From positions 1 through 36,170 of the forward strand of contig JAFYKQ010000060.1 in NCBI GenBank assembly GCA_017537565.1: a stretch of 36,170 nucleotides of DNA. The letters are read 5' to 3'. This DNA is from Flavobacteriales bacterium. GTDB taxonomy: Bacteria > Bacteroidota > Bacteroidia > Flavobacteriales > UBA1820. Shown here one piece after another: positions 9,401 to 17,453 of this stretch (position 1 is its first letter; every line of letters starts with the position of its first letter). Both the position numbers and the translations under genes were made by a program. Under the pieces are notes generated by a model. The model did no database searches. It was given only the letters and a program-made list of their open reading frames with translations, and was not told the DNA's origin.

Positions 9401-10519
9401 TGCAAATGCTATATCACCATCGTTACAGTCTATCCTCACTGCACGTGCAAATAATTTAAGTTCTGAAAACGAGTTGTAAAACGGTGCCGATGATAATTTG
9501 TCTTCATTCTGATAAAGGGTGAGCGTGTGTGCCGCCCTATCATATACTCCTAGGGATAAAGGGTGGGTGAGACTGTCCTGTCCTATATTTATGCTAGATA
9601 TAGCACGTGATATGCGTATGGTGCTATCCATAACTTGTATCTTATTGCTATATAGTCTGCATAGAGGAGTGTTGTTTCTCGTGGCGGTAAATATGGCGTG
9701 AACCCTATCGGTAGAGTTTATAGATATGTCACGGTGGCGTGTGTGTAACTGTCCAGATAGAGAAAAACGACGTTGTCTATCGCTTATTAAGACTTCGTCG
9801 CTGTGAGAAGTGAAGATGGGGTAAGAATCATAAGGTGTCATATACTCAAAACTGCCCAGTACACCACTTACAGAATATGCAGCTATGTCTATCTTTGCGT
9901 GCAGACTATATATGTGTGATAAGTGAGGGATAAGACAAGAATTGCCAATGTGATATATGATGCTATCTGTCGTGGATATAGGCAGAGATAAACGTCCTGT
10001 CTTTATAGGTACAGAATCCAGTGAAGGGTAATAACTCCCATCAAATGACGTGATGGTAAGTGTGTTCTCACCGCTGGTGTGGAAAAGGTGTGCGTTTTTT
10101 ATAACGTAGGACAAGTCTTTGGCGTGGATTTCTATGTCTTTACAAGAGAAACTCCACGTGTTATTGGACTGGTGATATAGTGTGTGGTCTTTAAGAAAAG
10201 CGAGGTTCCGTGATAGTGTGGATTCTATATGGGGGAGAGTAGAGGAGGCAAGGAGGGAGTCCACCGTATGACAATATTCCACCAGTGTGCTGTCACTGCC
10301 CATACATAGACGTCCTACATATTCTATGCTCTCCATAAAGAGTCCCATATTGCTACGGTCTTTAAGACCTGCGTTCCATACACGGCTGGCAGTGGAATCT
10401 ATCTGTGCGATTGTTGTAGGTAGTAGTTTTTTTGGGTCAAAAACATACTCCCCCTTCTGTGCCATAAGACCCAGATGGGGGAGTAGTGAGATTAAAAGAA
10501 ATAAAGTTCTTTTTGTCAA
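6434..10519 (-). CDS. Large exported protein of unknown function, 1361 aa
   Basis: Function not recognised. The N-terminus MTKRTLFLLISLLPHLGLMAQ is a clear signal peptide with cleavage near Ala20-Gln21. After a helical region (about residues 30-130) almost the whole chain is short beta-strand-like, Gly/Ser/Thr/Asp-rich sequence with alternating hydrophobics, as in beta-helical or solenoid surface proteins. The segment GGIHFDGTLYTGGIVPAF (about residue 655) and similar G-x-hydrophobic runs recur. No type IX sorting tail, lipobox or membrane anchor is seen, so it is probably periplasmic or outer-membrane associated. The gene starts 16 bp after prmA and is the last of that operon. A single intact frame of over 4 kb argues for function. 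Confidence 0.85.
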   Translation of the reverse strand: MTKRTLFLLISLLPHLGLMAQKGEYVFDPKKLLPTTIAQIDSTASRVWNAGLKDRSNMGLFMESIEYVGRLCMGSDSTLVEYCHTVDSLLASSTLPHIESTLSRNLAFLKDHTLYHQSNNTWSFSCKDIEIHAKDLSYVIKNAHLFHTSGENTLTITSFDGSYYPSLDSVPIKTGRLSLPISTTDSIIYHIGNSCLIPHLSHIYSLHAKIDIAAYSVSGVLGSFEYMTPYDSYPIFTSHSDEVLISDRQRRFSLSGQLHTRHRDISINSTDRVHAIFTATRNNTPLCRLYSNKIQVMDSTIRISRAISSINIGQDSLTHPLSLGVYDRAAHTLTLYQNEDKLSSAPFYNSFSELKLFARAVRIDCNDGDIAFAFDSRVRPLVISSRYFEKEIYRHFGLQGTYNPLPDILSSCQIGHTTPIEDISRAISSSYTTATHIAMELSRLGYGHYDYVSRSLTLYPGFEHMVLSANGKKDYDGISYYGKKDTDIIAHMDGKTGHIDLSNMEMVKLSPSGDIFLTPDSTGVIAQKEGNFSYGGSITLGLFTIDGRADFEYEKNSITLGGTSQMKIRVPSPNGTYDYIKNTIDSLRGEIILGAPDDKSMRHASKSYPILSTSQPSYIFYPHLDSLYGRDNLHLTLEPFMIDSLSARSTGGIHFDGTLYTGGIVPAFARRVSVMKDLTLGFEKADFNDGVSFYSRGEYYGTLDLDGEGITGDGHYTYLSATVSASPLRMYPHSVLAYNSMVKIDRSDEYNTPRAFTDSVKTIWDTAEDIISIYADSSLCHVYDDNYVFTGLLLLSPKGLTGNGTIKMNNSVIESPHLSMGKDSISSYDAHITLGKDSTRNVIIENSSVSFIVDEHTGIFTVKDSNAININSINAHISMSRGTWNDSDMIVNFYSPDDKGYVSINSKCTLSIPASSAEYNPHGDSLHITGTDSLIYAHSYIIPSNNDITILSGGEIRALEGAEIILDTSTRYHHLYDAHIEILPGCGIKGRATYDYTDADGITYPMLFSHLSVDETGHIVAAADTYMEREYELGAYFRFRGQSTLKGSIKGLGLRGTLYPIDGICSSMITGSIKIDSPVGDTLRFNPTSPTTNGIICSHEGFVGVFMGNDIPSHSLLSSVHGIISHDDYMGIYEVGDTSSYPLYRYYHDECRITTRGDIFINDAAGYMKSNAAGTLRMDMNDGSITGDSISIALTVELPSQISESLISLASQMALPSRMEKESPAWKYLSQKEDISRSTLALEGISLARSSSMPTTLIHSGSVTLRAICGTATHLQLNALLSITKSPNGTDEINLYFYNDKDRQYIFLRYKNGTLDFMCSDNDTMKAFDTATEKYRDATAGQYIIRRASKSRVEAFKATFK

Positions 10520-10535
10520 TAGGTGTGATGCTGGA

Positions 10536-11366
10536 TTACTCCTTGCGTAAGTGCAGAGCCGTCCAATGGTCTTTTTCTATCGCTCCTGCCATCTTAAAAC
10601 CATAGCGAGCAGCTTCCTCTATAAGCACAGGAGCATCTGGGACGTAAAATCCGCTCAAAAGCAGATGCCCACCGTCTCTTATAGCATCACAATAGACCTG
10701 CATATAACGCAAAAGGATATTGCGGTTGATATTTGCCAGCAATATATCAAATTTTTCATCACCCAATGCATCGGCACCACCCAGTTTAACTGTTATATCT
10801 GGAGTGCAGTTGGCCTGTATGTTATCCTGTGCGTTATCATAAGCCCACTGGTCTATGTCTATGCCTACCACGTTCTTCCCTCCCAATTTTTTGGCAAGAA
10901 TGGCCAGTACGGCAGTCCCACAACCCATATCACATACGTCCTTACCCTCGATATCCATCGATAGCAGATGCTGCATCATCATATATGTCGTCTGGTGATG
11001 TCCCGTGCCAAATGACATACGTGGCTCTATGATGATGTCTATGCCGCTATCTGGAGCCTTGTGGAAAGGAGCGCGCACCATAGCTTTACCGTCCACGTCT
11101 ATCGGTGTGAAATTGCTTTCCCATACAGCATTCCAGTCCTGTTGAGGTATGATTTTTTTCTCATATGAAATCTCCATATCGGGCAAGTCCCATAGGAACA
11201 TATCATTGAAATCTTCTTCACAGAATAGTTCTTCCTGTATGTAGGCCTTTAATACACCGTCCTCTATCGTGAAACTTTCAAAAGGCAGCTCTGAAAGAGC
11301 TGCCTCTGCTATTTCCAGTCCAGGCACAGAAGGGCAGACTGTAAAAGTGTATTCTATGTAATTCAT
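10536..11366 (-). CDS. prmA: Ribosomal protein L11 methyltransferase
   Basis: SAM-dependent methyltransferase that trimethylates ribosomal protein L11. The 276 residues have a small N-terminal substrate-binding domain and a Rossmann-type domain: IIEPRMSFGTGHHQTTYMMMQ (PrmA signature), the SAM loop CDMGCGTAVLAILAKK, the acidic end VVGIDID, and LLANINRNIL in place of the NPPY-like motif. Length is typical. It is packed 1 bp after gpmI and 16 bp before the large exported protein, implying one transcript. Confidence 0.93.
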   Translation of the reverse strand: MNYIEYTFTVCPSVPGLEIAEAALSELPFESFTIEDGVLKAYIQEELFCEEDFNDMFLWDLPDMEISYEKKIIPQQDWNAVWESNFTPIDVDGKAMVRAPFHKAPDSGIDIIIEPRMSFGTGHHQTTYMMMQHLLSMDIEGKDVCDMGCGTAVLAILAKKLGGKNVVGIDIDQWAYDNAQDNIQANCTPDITVKLGGADALGDEKFDILLANINRNILLRYMQVYCDAIRDGGHLLLSGFYVPDAPVLIEEAARYGFKMAGAIEKDHWTALHLRKE

Positions 11367-11367
11367 A

Positions 11368-12894
11368 TTAGTGTTCTATGAGAGATTCTCCGCTCATGAG
11401 AGGGGATTTTTCTATGCCCATCAGTTCCAGTACAGTAGGAGCTACATCTCCCAGTTTGCCGTGACGTAGAGTAGGGTGATACTCATTGTCTATAAGGAAG
11501 AATGGTACAGGGTTTGTCGTGTGGGCTGTATTTGGAGAACCGTCTGGGTTGGCCATCATTTCAGAGTTTCCGTGGTCGGCAGTGATAAGAACCGTATAAC
11601 CGTTGCGTAGGGCTGCTTCTGTTACAGCTCCTGCACACTGGTCTACAGTCTGGTCGGCTGTGATGGCAGCTTCCATAATACCTGTATGGCCTACCATATC
11701 ACTATTGGCAAAGTTAAGACAGATAAAGTCTGCACTCTTGGCGTCTAGTTCTGGTATGATTTTATCACGTACGTCCTGTGCACTCATTTCTGGTTTAAGG
11801 TCATAAGTTGCAACCTTTGGTGAAGGGCACAATATGCGTTTCTCGCCATCAAATTCTTTTTCACGTCCACCCGAGAAGAAGAATGTAACGTGAGGATATT
11901 TTTCGGTCTCGGCTATACGTATCTGTTTCTTACCTGCCGCAGCCACCAGTTCACCCAGTGTGTCGTTAAGGTCTTCGCTGTCATATACCACGCTCACTCC
12001 GCGGAAGTTGTCATCATATTTGGTCATAGTGACATATTTAAGTGGCATCTTGTACATACCGTATTCGGCGTGGTCTTCCTGTGTAAGAGCATTTGTTATC
12101 TCACGACCACGGTCGCTGCGGAAGTTAAAGCATATAACCACATCACCTGCCTCGATAGTAGCTACTGGTGCTCCCGAAGGCTGAGTCATAATGATAGGTT
12201 TGATGAATTCGTCTGTAACGTCTGCATCATATGAAGCCTGAACGGCAGCCACAGCATCGGTAGATTTTTCACCTACACCGTTTACCATAGCGTCATAAGC
12301 TATTTTTACGCGTTCCCAACGGTTGTCGCGGTCCATAGCATAGTAACGACCTATGATAGTAGCCAATTCACCGCCTGTTGTCTGCATAGCGTCTAGTAGT
12401 TCTTCTATAAAGCCCTTACCGCTCTTAGGGTCACAGTCACGTCCGTCCATAAAGGCGTGTACATAAACATCATTAAGTGATGATGCTTTGGCGGCAGCCA
12501 AAAGACCTTTCAGGTGGTCTATATGTGAGTGTACACCACCGTCTGAAAGCAGACCCATAAAGTGAACTTTTTTACCTTCGCGGCGTGCATAATCAAATGC
12601 ATCTACCAGTACAGGGTTCTGTGCCAATGTGCCGTCCTGTGCAGCCAAAGATATTTTGACCAAGTTCTGGTAAACCACACGTCCAGCTCCTAGGTTCATA
12701 TGTCCTACTTCTGAATTACCCATCTGTCCGTCTGGAAGACCTACTGCAAGCCCCGAAGCGTCAAGCGTCGTAAATGAGTATTTGCCTTGCAGGGAGTCCA
12801 TAAATGGTGTCTGTGCTATATCTATAGCTGAAACACTACGGTCTGGAGCTATGCCCCAACCGTCTAGAATCATAAGAAGTACTTTCTTTTCCAT
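11368..12894 (-). CDS. gpmI: 2,3-bisphosphoglycerate-independent phosphoglycerate mutase
   Basis: Glycolytic enzyme that interconverts 3- and 2-phosphoglycerate using two Mn2+ ions. At 508 residues it has the usual length. Visible motifs are the N-terminal metal loop LMILDGWG, the catalytic Ser in GNSEVGHMNLGAGR (about residues 60-73), HAFMDGRDCDPKSG, GRYYAMDRDNRWER, NFANSDMVGHTG and the C-terminal metal-binding ITADHGNSE with HTTNPVPF. It lies 43 bp downstream of the 507-aa membrane protein gene and directly upstream of prmA. Confidence 0.96.
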   Translation of the reverse strand: MEKKVLLMILDGWGIAPDRSVSAIDIAQTPFMDSLQGKYSFTTLDASGLAVGLPDGQMGNSEVGHMNLGAGRVVYQNLVKISLAAQDGTLAQNPVLVDAFDYARREGKKVHFMGLLSDGGVHSHIDHLKGLLAAAKASSLNDVYVHAFMDGRDCDPKSGKGFIEELLDAMQTTGGELATIIGRYYAMDRDNRWERVKIAYDAMVNGVGEKSTDAVAAVQASYDADVTDEFIKPIIMTQPSGAPVATIEAGDVVICFNFRSDRGREITNALTQEDHAEYGMYKMPLKYVTMTKYDDNFRGVSVVYDSEDLNDTLGELVAAAGKKQIRIAETEKYPHVTFFFSGGREKEFDGEKRILCPSPKVATYDLKPEMSAQDVRDKIIPELDAKSADFICLNFANSDMVGHTGIMEAAITADQTVDQCAGAVTEAALRNGYTVLITADHGNSEMMANPDGSPNTAHTTNPVPFFLIDNEYHPTLRHGKLGDVAPTVLELMGIEKSPLMSGESLIEH

Positions 12895-12937
12895 GTTTTA
12901 TATCTTGTTTTTAAAATTTTTCGTTGTGAGATGTGTT

Positions 12938-14461
12938 TTATTTTTGAGAATCCGTTCTATGTATAGGGTTATAGTAATAGTGTATAACATCGGCCACTAC
13001 ATCATACCAATCTTCTGCTGTGTGTACTATCTCCCATATAGGGGTAGTAGGCTCTTTTGGCGGAGATGTAAAATGAGCTGGATTTTTTAAGTATAGGGTA
13101 TAGAGAACTTGTTCTATTGTGTTGGTTGCATATTTGTCGGTTGTAGTGCTTATGCTAGCACGGTCAAAGTCTGTTTTTTCACAGAAAGACCTAAAATCAT
13201 ATTCCTCGTTAAGTGACTGGTAGATGAGGTTGTCTATATCTATCATGTCGTCTTCGCTGGCAAGATTGTCTATGAGTTTAAGTCCTGGCGATAATTCATT
13301 TTTGTCTATATATAGTATATCTATCAAGAAATGATTGACCATAGTTACAGCTTCTATGTATTCCTCTTGTGATATCCAAGATTTTTTATGAGAGAAAGAA
13401 ATATCCACAGAAATACTTGCAGGGTTATAGTAATAATGTATAACATCGGCCACTATATCATACCAGTCTCCTACTGTGTGTACTATCTCCCATATGGGGG
13501 TAGTGGGAGTTTTAGGAGGTGTTGTGAAATCAGATGGGTTTTTAAGGTAGTGGGCATAGTCCAGTTGTTCTAAGACGTTTATTATAAATTTATCGGTAGG
13601 GTTGCTTATGTTGTATTTTATGTATTTAAAATCATGTTTTTTACAGAAAGTAACTAAATTATAGCCATCTTTAAGCCTCTGGTAAATGATGTTGTCTATG
13701 TTTTTTTGGTCATTTTCACTCGCATGAAGGTCTTTGGATAGGCTTGCATCGTGTGATATTTTGTATGCATTTATTCCCAGGGAGTCTATAAGAATTTTAT
13801 CTACTATTTTTATAGCTTCGTTATAAGCATTCTGTGATACCCAAGATTTTTTTCTGAAAACAGAGCAGGCCTTGTTAATGCTAGATTTAGTCTCATCAGA
13901 TAACTGTGGGGAGTGCAGAGTAGGCTCTCCTGCTGCCTTCCAAGCTTTATACATACCAGCCAATGCATCTGAAACTGATGTGCTTGTGTTATGTGATGTA
14001 GAAGACTTTTTTTCGGGGTTTAAAAACTGATAATCGCCTATCATCTCATATGCCATAGGACATATGTATAACATAGCCGCACCCACTATGAATATAAGTA
14101 TCTGTAATATCCAGCCTATGTCATATATCCCGTTTTGGTTTGCCCACATACCGCATAATGGCAGTGATATGGATATGAGCAACACGATTATAGAGATAAG
14201 AGATGCAGCGGCGTATGCAGTATCAGATTTGTATTTCTGGTTTTTTGGGGCGAAAAGCTTTTTGGCTGATTTTTTAGCTTGTGAATATGATTGACATTCA
14301 GATGTAGATATCCACATGTAAAATCCCACAGCATAACAAAATGCTGTGGCATAAAAGAATATGCCGTAATGTATGTGAGAAAATACACATAGGAATCCCG
14401 CTATATACATCACATAGATGATAAACGCAGTAGAGATAACTTGTGTTTTGGTTTTCAGCAT
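12938..14461 (-). CDS. Four-TM membrane protein with a duplicated C-terminal module
   Basis: Not recognised. The 507 residues begin with four membrane segments (about 9-29, 31-51, 81-103, 114-136). The rest is soluble and is built from two copies of one module of about 140 residues: copy 1 at about 204-347 and copy 2 at about 359-499. Both start with KKSW(V/I)SQ, contain (N/D)xIYQ and a FC(K/E)K motif, and end in PTTPIWEIVHT, DWYD(I/V)VADVIHYYYNP. DNA identity is still obvious near the 3' ends of the copies. It starts divergently from the FG-GAP protein; a likely promoter lies at 14520-14552. It may share a transcript with gpmI, 43 bp downstream. Confidence 0.8.
   Translation of the reverse strand: MLKTKTQVISTAFIIYVMYIAGFLCVFSHIHYGIFFYATAFCYAVGFYMWISTSECQSYSQAKKSAKKLFAPKNQKYKSDTAYAAASLISIIVLLISISLPLCGMWANQNGIYDIGWILQILIFIVGAAMLYICPMAYEMIGDYQFLNPEKKSSTSHNTSTSVSDALAGMYKAWKAAGEPTLHSPQLSDETKSSINKACSVFRKKSWVSQNAYNEAIKIVDKILIDSLGINAYKISHDASLSKDLHASENDQKNIDNIIYQRLKDGYNLVTFCKKHDFKYIKYNISNPTDKFIINVLEQLDYAHYLKNPSDFTTPPKTPTTPIWEIVHTVGDWYDIVADVIHYYYNPASISVDISFSHKKSWISQEEYIEAVTMVNHFLIDILYIDKNELSPGLKLIDNLASEDDMIDIDNLIYQSLNEEYDFRSFCEKTDFDRASISTTTDKYATNTIEQVLYTLYLKNPAHFTSPPKEPTTPIWEIVHTAEDWYDVVADVIHYYYNPIHRTDSQK
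12965..13387 (-). repeat. Intragenic tandem duplication, copy 2
   Basis: Encodes residues of about 359-499 of the 507-aa membrane protein. The stretch after gggttatagtaat and including tataacatcggccacta matches copy 1 closely over at least 100 bases. Confidence 0.8.
13421..13852 (-). repeat. Intragenic tandem duplication, copy 1
   Basis: Encodes residues of about 204-347 of the same protein and aligns with copy 2 over its whole length. Conservation is strongest in the segment coding TPIWEIVHT through HYYYNP and weaker in the middle, which points to duplication followed by divergence. Confidence 0.8.
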
Positions 14462-14519
14462 ATTATTTATGGTTTGTCTATGACAATAATTGACCGTCTT
14501 TTTCTATTTAAGCAGTAGG

Positions 14520-14552
14520 CAAAGTTACGCATTTTATCTGTTTTTTTATCAA
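14520..14552 (-). promoter_or_regulatory. Promoter of the 507-aa membrane protein gene
   Basis: Exact -7 box TAACTTTG on the minus strand at 14520-14527, with a TTG at 14550-14552, 22 bp upstream. The leader would be about 50 nt. Confidence 0.55.
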
Positions 14553-14579
14553 GGTTAAGGTCTTAAAATATAAATATCG

Positions 14580-14598
14580 TCATAGTTTAAAACTATGA
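14580..14598. promoter_or_regulatory. Inverted repeat upstream of the FG-GAP protein gene
   Basis: Perfect 9-bp inverted repeat with a 1-bp centre, tcatagttt-a-aaactatga, ending 24 bp before the start codon at 14623. It is AT-rich and has no T-tract, so an operator or a 5'-UTR hairpin is more likely than a terminator. No TAnnTTTG box was found for this gene. Confidence 0.35.
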
Positions 14599-14622
14599 TG
14601 TAAAATTCTTAAATTAAAGCAG

Positions 14623-16770
14623 ATGAAAAACTATATGACGATATTGTTCTGTGGACTGTGTACGGTTGTTTTACCGCAGGATAAACACTGGGTGCAGGTG
14701 CAAGAGATAGAGGTCATAAAGGACGGTAGACCTCTAATGATGGCTTGGGCGGGAGGAATGAATTACCCTCAATTCTCCTCTATGGATATAGATGGTGATG
14801 GGCTGGAGGATATAGTGGCATTTGAACGGGACGGAGACGTGATACGTACATTTGTCTATAAAGATGGGACGTATCGTTATGAGCCACAGTATGAAAGATT
14901 TTTTCCACCATTGCGTAACTGGGCATTACTAGTTGACAACGATAGTGATGGACTCAAAGATATATTTGCTTTTAATGTGCTGGGTATAGAACTGTGGAGC
15001 AGGGTAGGTGGCCGTGATACATTGCTATGGGAGAAAGAGACATTTGATTATAATACGCCCGATGGTATCGTCACACGAGATGCCATCAAGACCGCAGGGC
15101 AGGGAGGCTATGATATAAACATAAATGTAAACTATCAAGACATTCCCGCCATAAGCGATATAGATGGCGATGGTCGCCCAGATATTTTGTGTTTTGGACT
15201 CACGACGGCACTGCCACAGGGTGTGACACTGGAATACTTTAGGCAAGTCTCACCGCTGGTGTTTACTCGTGAGGATTACTGCTGGGGTGGTTTTGCCCAG
15301 TCCTATACGTCCAATGATATCTATCTGGACGTGTGTCGAGGGAGTGATAGTATGAAAAAAAAGCCTCCCACGCGAATGATGCATCTAGGGTCGGCTCTGC
15401 TGGCGATGGACGTAAGCGGTAATGGTCTTAAAGATATCATAATGGGAGAGCTGTCCTTCCCCAATGCCACGGTAGTCTATAACACAGGGTCAAGTGTATA
15501 TGCACGTATGACACGTTGTGATGCACATTTCCCTGTCGAAGATAACCCTGTTCATATAGAAAATCTTCCAGCGTTCTATGCCGTAGATACAGACCACGAC
15601 GGCAGCGAAGAACTTATCGTCGCACCGGCAGTTACGGGTAGTGAAAACCATAACAATGTTTGGCTTTATAAAAACGTAAGTTCTACATCTGTAAAACGGT
15701 TTGAGTTGCAGAATAATAGTTTTCTGGTAGAGGATATGATAGATGTAGGCGAATGTTCTCGTGCTACATTTGCCGATGTTACCCGTGATGGTCGCGAAGA
15801 TATGATACTTTCTACATATGGATATTATAACAAGGGGGGAACATACACATCACGACTCTCTCTTTATAAAAATACGAGCATAGGGGATAAGACATCGTTC
15901 ACACTTATAGATGAAGACTATGGAGGTTTTTCATCGTGGAGGAGAGAGGCATTACACCCTGCATTTGGCGATGTGAATAGTGATGGTATACTGGATATGA
16001 TAATAGGTGATGGCGAAGGTTATGTGCATATGCTCATAGGAAGAAAAGACGGTACCTATGTGGTGGATAGGTACTATCTGTGTGGAGTAGATGTGGGGGA
16101 TAATGCTATGCCAGCCTTATGGGACGTAGATGAAGACGGACTTCTGGATATAGTGGTGGGAGGCAGTACTGGTCGCTTGTACCTGCTGTGTAACAGGGGG
16201 ACACGTACGGCTCCTCATTATGAGATAGTATCACAAGTGTGGGCAGGGGTGGATTATTCTATGTATGCAGGGCAGGGAAATACACTGTCTCCTGCTTTTT
16301 ACAGGAAACAAGGCAGGGATTATATGCTGTTGGGATTGCGTGGAGGGAGTGTAGCACTCTATGAGTTATATGATGGTGATATGAGGCTTATAGATGAAGA
16401 TGTGATAGGGTATAGTGTTGGTAAAAACGCTACTGCGACACGGTATGTGTCTATGGTAGGAGATAGCTATATGGTGGTAGGTTGTGCAGCGGGAGGATTT
16501 CTGCTGTTTAAGGATAACGACAGGGAGGATATCCCCTATGACAATGAAAAGACTATCACACTCTATCCCAATCCTACATCAGACCTCCTATATGTGGAAA
16601 TAGAAGATAAACTATGTAAGCGATGGACCATCTATGATAGTGCAGGCAGTAAATGTGATACAGGACATACCCTGCCCATAGATGTAAAATCCCTTCCACG
16701 CGGGATATATATCTTACGCATAGAAGGGATAAATGGTGAGAGTTATACTTCTCGTTTTATCGTCAAATGA
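14623..16770 (+). CDS. FG-GAP/VCBS repeat protein with type IX sorting domain
   Basis: Secreted or surface-bound protein of 715 residues. The N-terminus MKNYMTILFCGLCTVVLPQ is a signal peptide. The body carries about eight FG-GAP/VCBS-type repeats with Ca2+-loop motifs: DIDGDGLEDI, DNDSDGLKDI, DIDGDGRPDI, DVSGNGLKDI, DTDHDGSEEL, DVTRDGREDM, DVNSDGILDM and DVDEDGLLDI, consistent with a beta-propeller. The last 80 or so residues start at ITLYPNPTSDLLYVEI and end in PRGIYILRIEG..SRFIVK, the type A C-terminal domain used by the type IX secretion system and removed during export. The partner or ligand cannot be inferred. Its stop codon abuts that of pdxH on the other strand. Confidence 0.9.
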   Translation: MKNYMTILFCGLCTVVLPQDKHWVQVQEIEVIKDGRPLMMAWAGGMNYPQFSSMDIDGDGLEDIVAFERDGDVIRTFVYKDGTYRYEPQYERFFPPLRNWALLVDNDSDGLKDIFAFNVLGIELWSRVGGRDTLLWEKETFDYNTPDGIVTRDAIKTAGQGGYDININVNYQDIPAISDIDGDGRPDILCFGLTTALPQGVTLEYFRQVSPLVFTREDYCWGGFAQSYTSNDIYLDVCRGSDSMKKKPPTRMMHLGSALLAMDVSGNGLKDIIMGELSFPNATVVYNTGSSVYARMTRCDAHFPVEDNPVHIENLPAFYAVDTDHDGSEELIVAPAVTGSENHNNVWLYKNVSSTSVKRFELQNNSFLVEDMIDVGECSRATFADVTRDGREDMILSTYGYYNKGGTYTSRLSLYKNTSIGDKTSFTLIDEDYGGFSSWRREALHPAFGDVNSDGILDMIIGDGEGYVHMLIGRKDGTYVVDRYYLCGVDVGDNAMPALWDVDEDGLLDIVVGGSTGRLYLLCNRGTRTAPHYEIVSQVWAGVDYSMYAGQGNTLSPAFYRKQGRDYMLLGLRGGSVALYELYDGDMRLIDEDVIGYSVGKNATATRYVSMVGDSYMVVGCAAGGFLLFKDNDREDIPYDNEKTITLYPNPTSDLLYVEIEDKLCKRWTIYDSAGSKCDTGHTLPIDVKSLPRGIYILRIEGINGESYTSRFIVK

Positions 16771-17439
16771 TTAAGGAGCCAGACGCTCTATCTTCCACAG
16801 GTATGTCTGCTCGTCTAGCGTGTAACGCAAACGGTCGTGCATACGGTTTGGACGTCCCTGCCAGAACTCTATCACACGAGGACGCACTATGTACATACCA
16901 CAATGTTCAGGACGGGTAACTTCCTTACCTTCAAATTCTGTTTCGTATCTAGCGAGTTCCCCATCTAGATATTCTCGAGATGGGACTATACTGCTCTGTT
17001 GTGACGCCCAAGCCCCTAGTCTTGAACCACGAGGACGAGTCATAAAGTATCCGTCAGACACTTCACTCGGTGCCATTTCGGCACGGCCTTCTATAATGAT
17101 GGCACGTTCCTGTGAATCCCAGAAAAACGATAGGCATACATCTGGGTGCAACTCTATCGAATGCCCCTTTGTGCTATGATAGTTTGTGTAAAAATAAAAA
17201 CCTTCCCAAGAGAAACGTTTAAGCAGTACCACACGTGCACGAGGTGTCCCCGATGGAGATATCGTGGATAGTGTCATAGCATTTGCTTCTTCTATATCTG
17301 GGCAGGAGTCTGCATCGTGATACCAGTTCTGAAATAGCTCCATAGGATTGTCTGTAACGTGAGCTTCGTCCAGTGTGTATTTTTCATACACGCGACGTTC
17401 CATACTTAAATCCTCGCTCATTTTTTCATTCTTTTCCAT
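16771..17439 (-). CDS. pdxH: Pyridoxamine 5'-phosphate oxidase
   Basis: FMN enzyme that oxidises pyridoxine or pyridoxamine 5'-phosphate to pyridoxal phosphate. From the ATG at 17439 it has 222 residues with the full family pattern: MTLSTISPSGTPRARVVLLK (FMN site), FYTNYHSTKGHSIELHP, SRLGAWASQQSS, and the C-terminal substrate motif FWQGRPNRMHDRLRY. The frame is open 33 codons further upstream, but that extension would overlap tcdA and is not family-like. With the chosen start the gene begins 14 bp after the tcdA stop, as the last gene of the efflux unit. Confidence 0.95.
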   Translation of the reverse strand: MEKNEKMSEDLSMERRVYEKYTLDEAHVTDNPMELFQNWYHDADSCPDIEEANAMTLSTISPSGTPRARVVLLKRFSWEGFYFYTNYHSTKGHSIELHPDVCLSFFWDSQERAIIIEGRAEMAPSEVSDGYFMTRPRGSRLGAWASQQSSIVPSREYLDGELARYETEFEGKEVTRPEHCGMYIVRPRVIEFWQGRPNRMHDRLRYTLDEQTYLWKIERLAP

Positions 17440-17453
17440 ATAGCAATCTTTTT

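Noticed and set aside
12965-13852. Insertion sequence or mobile repeat
   Set aside because: Both copies are part of one open frame and encode the same protein module; no transposase, no target duplication.
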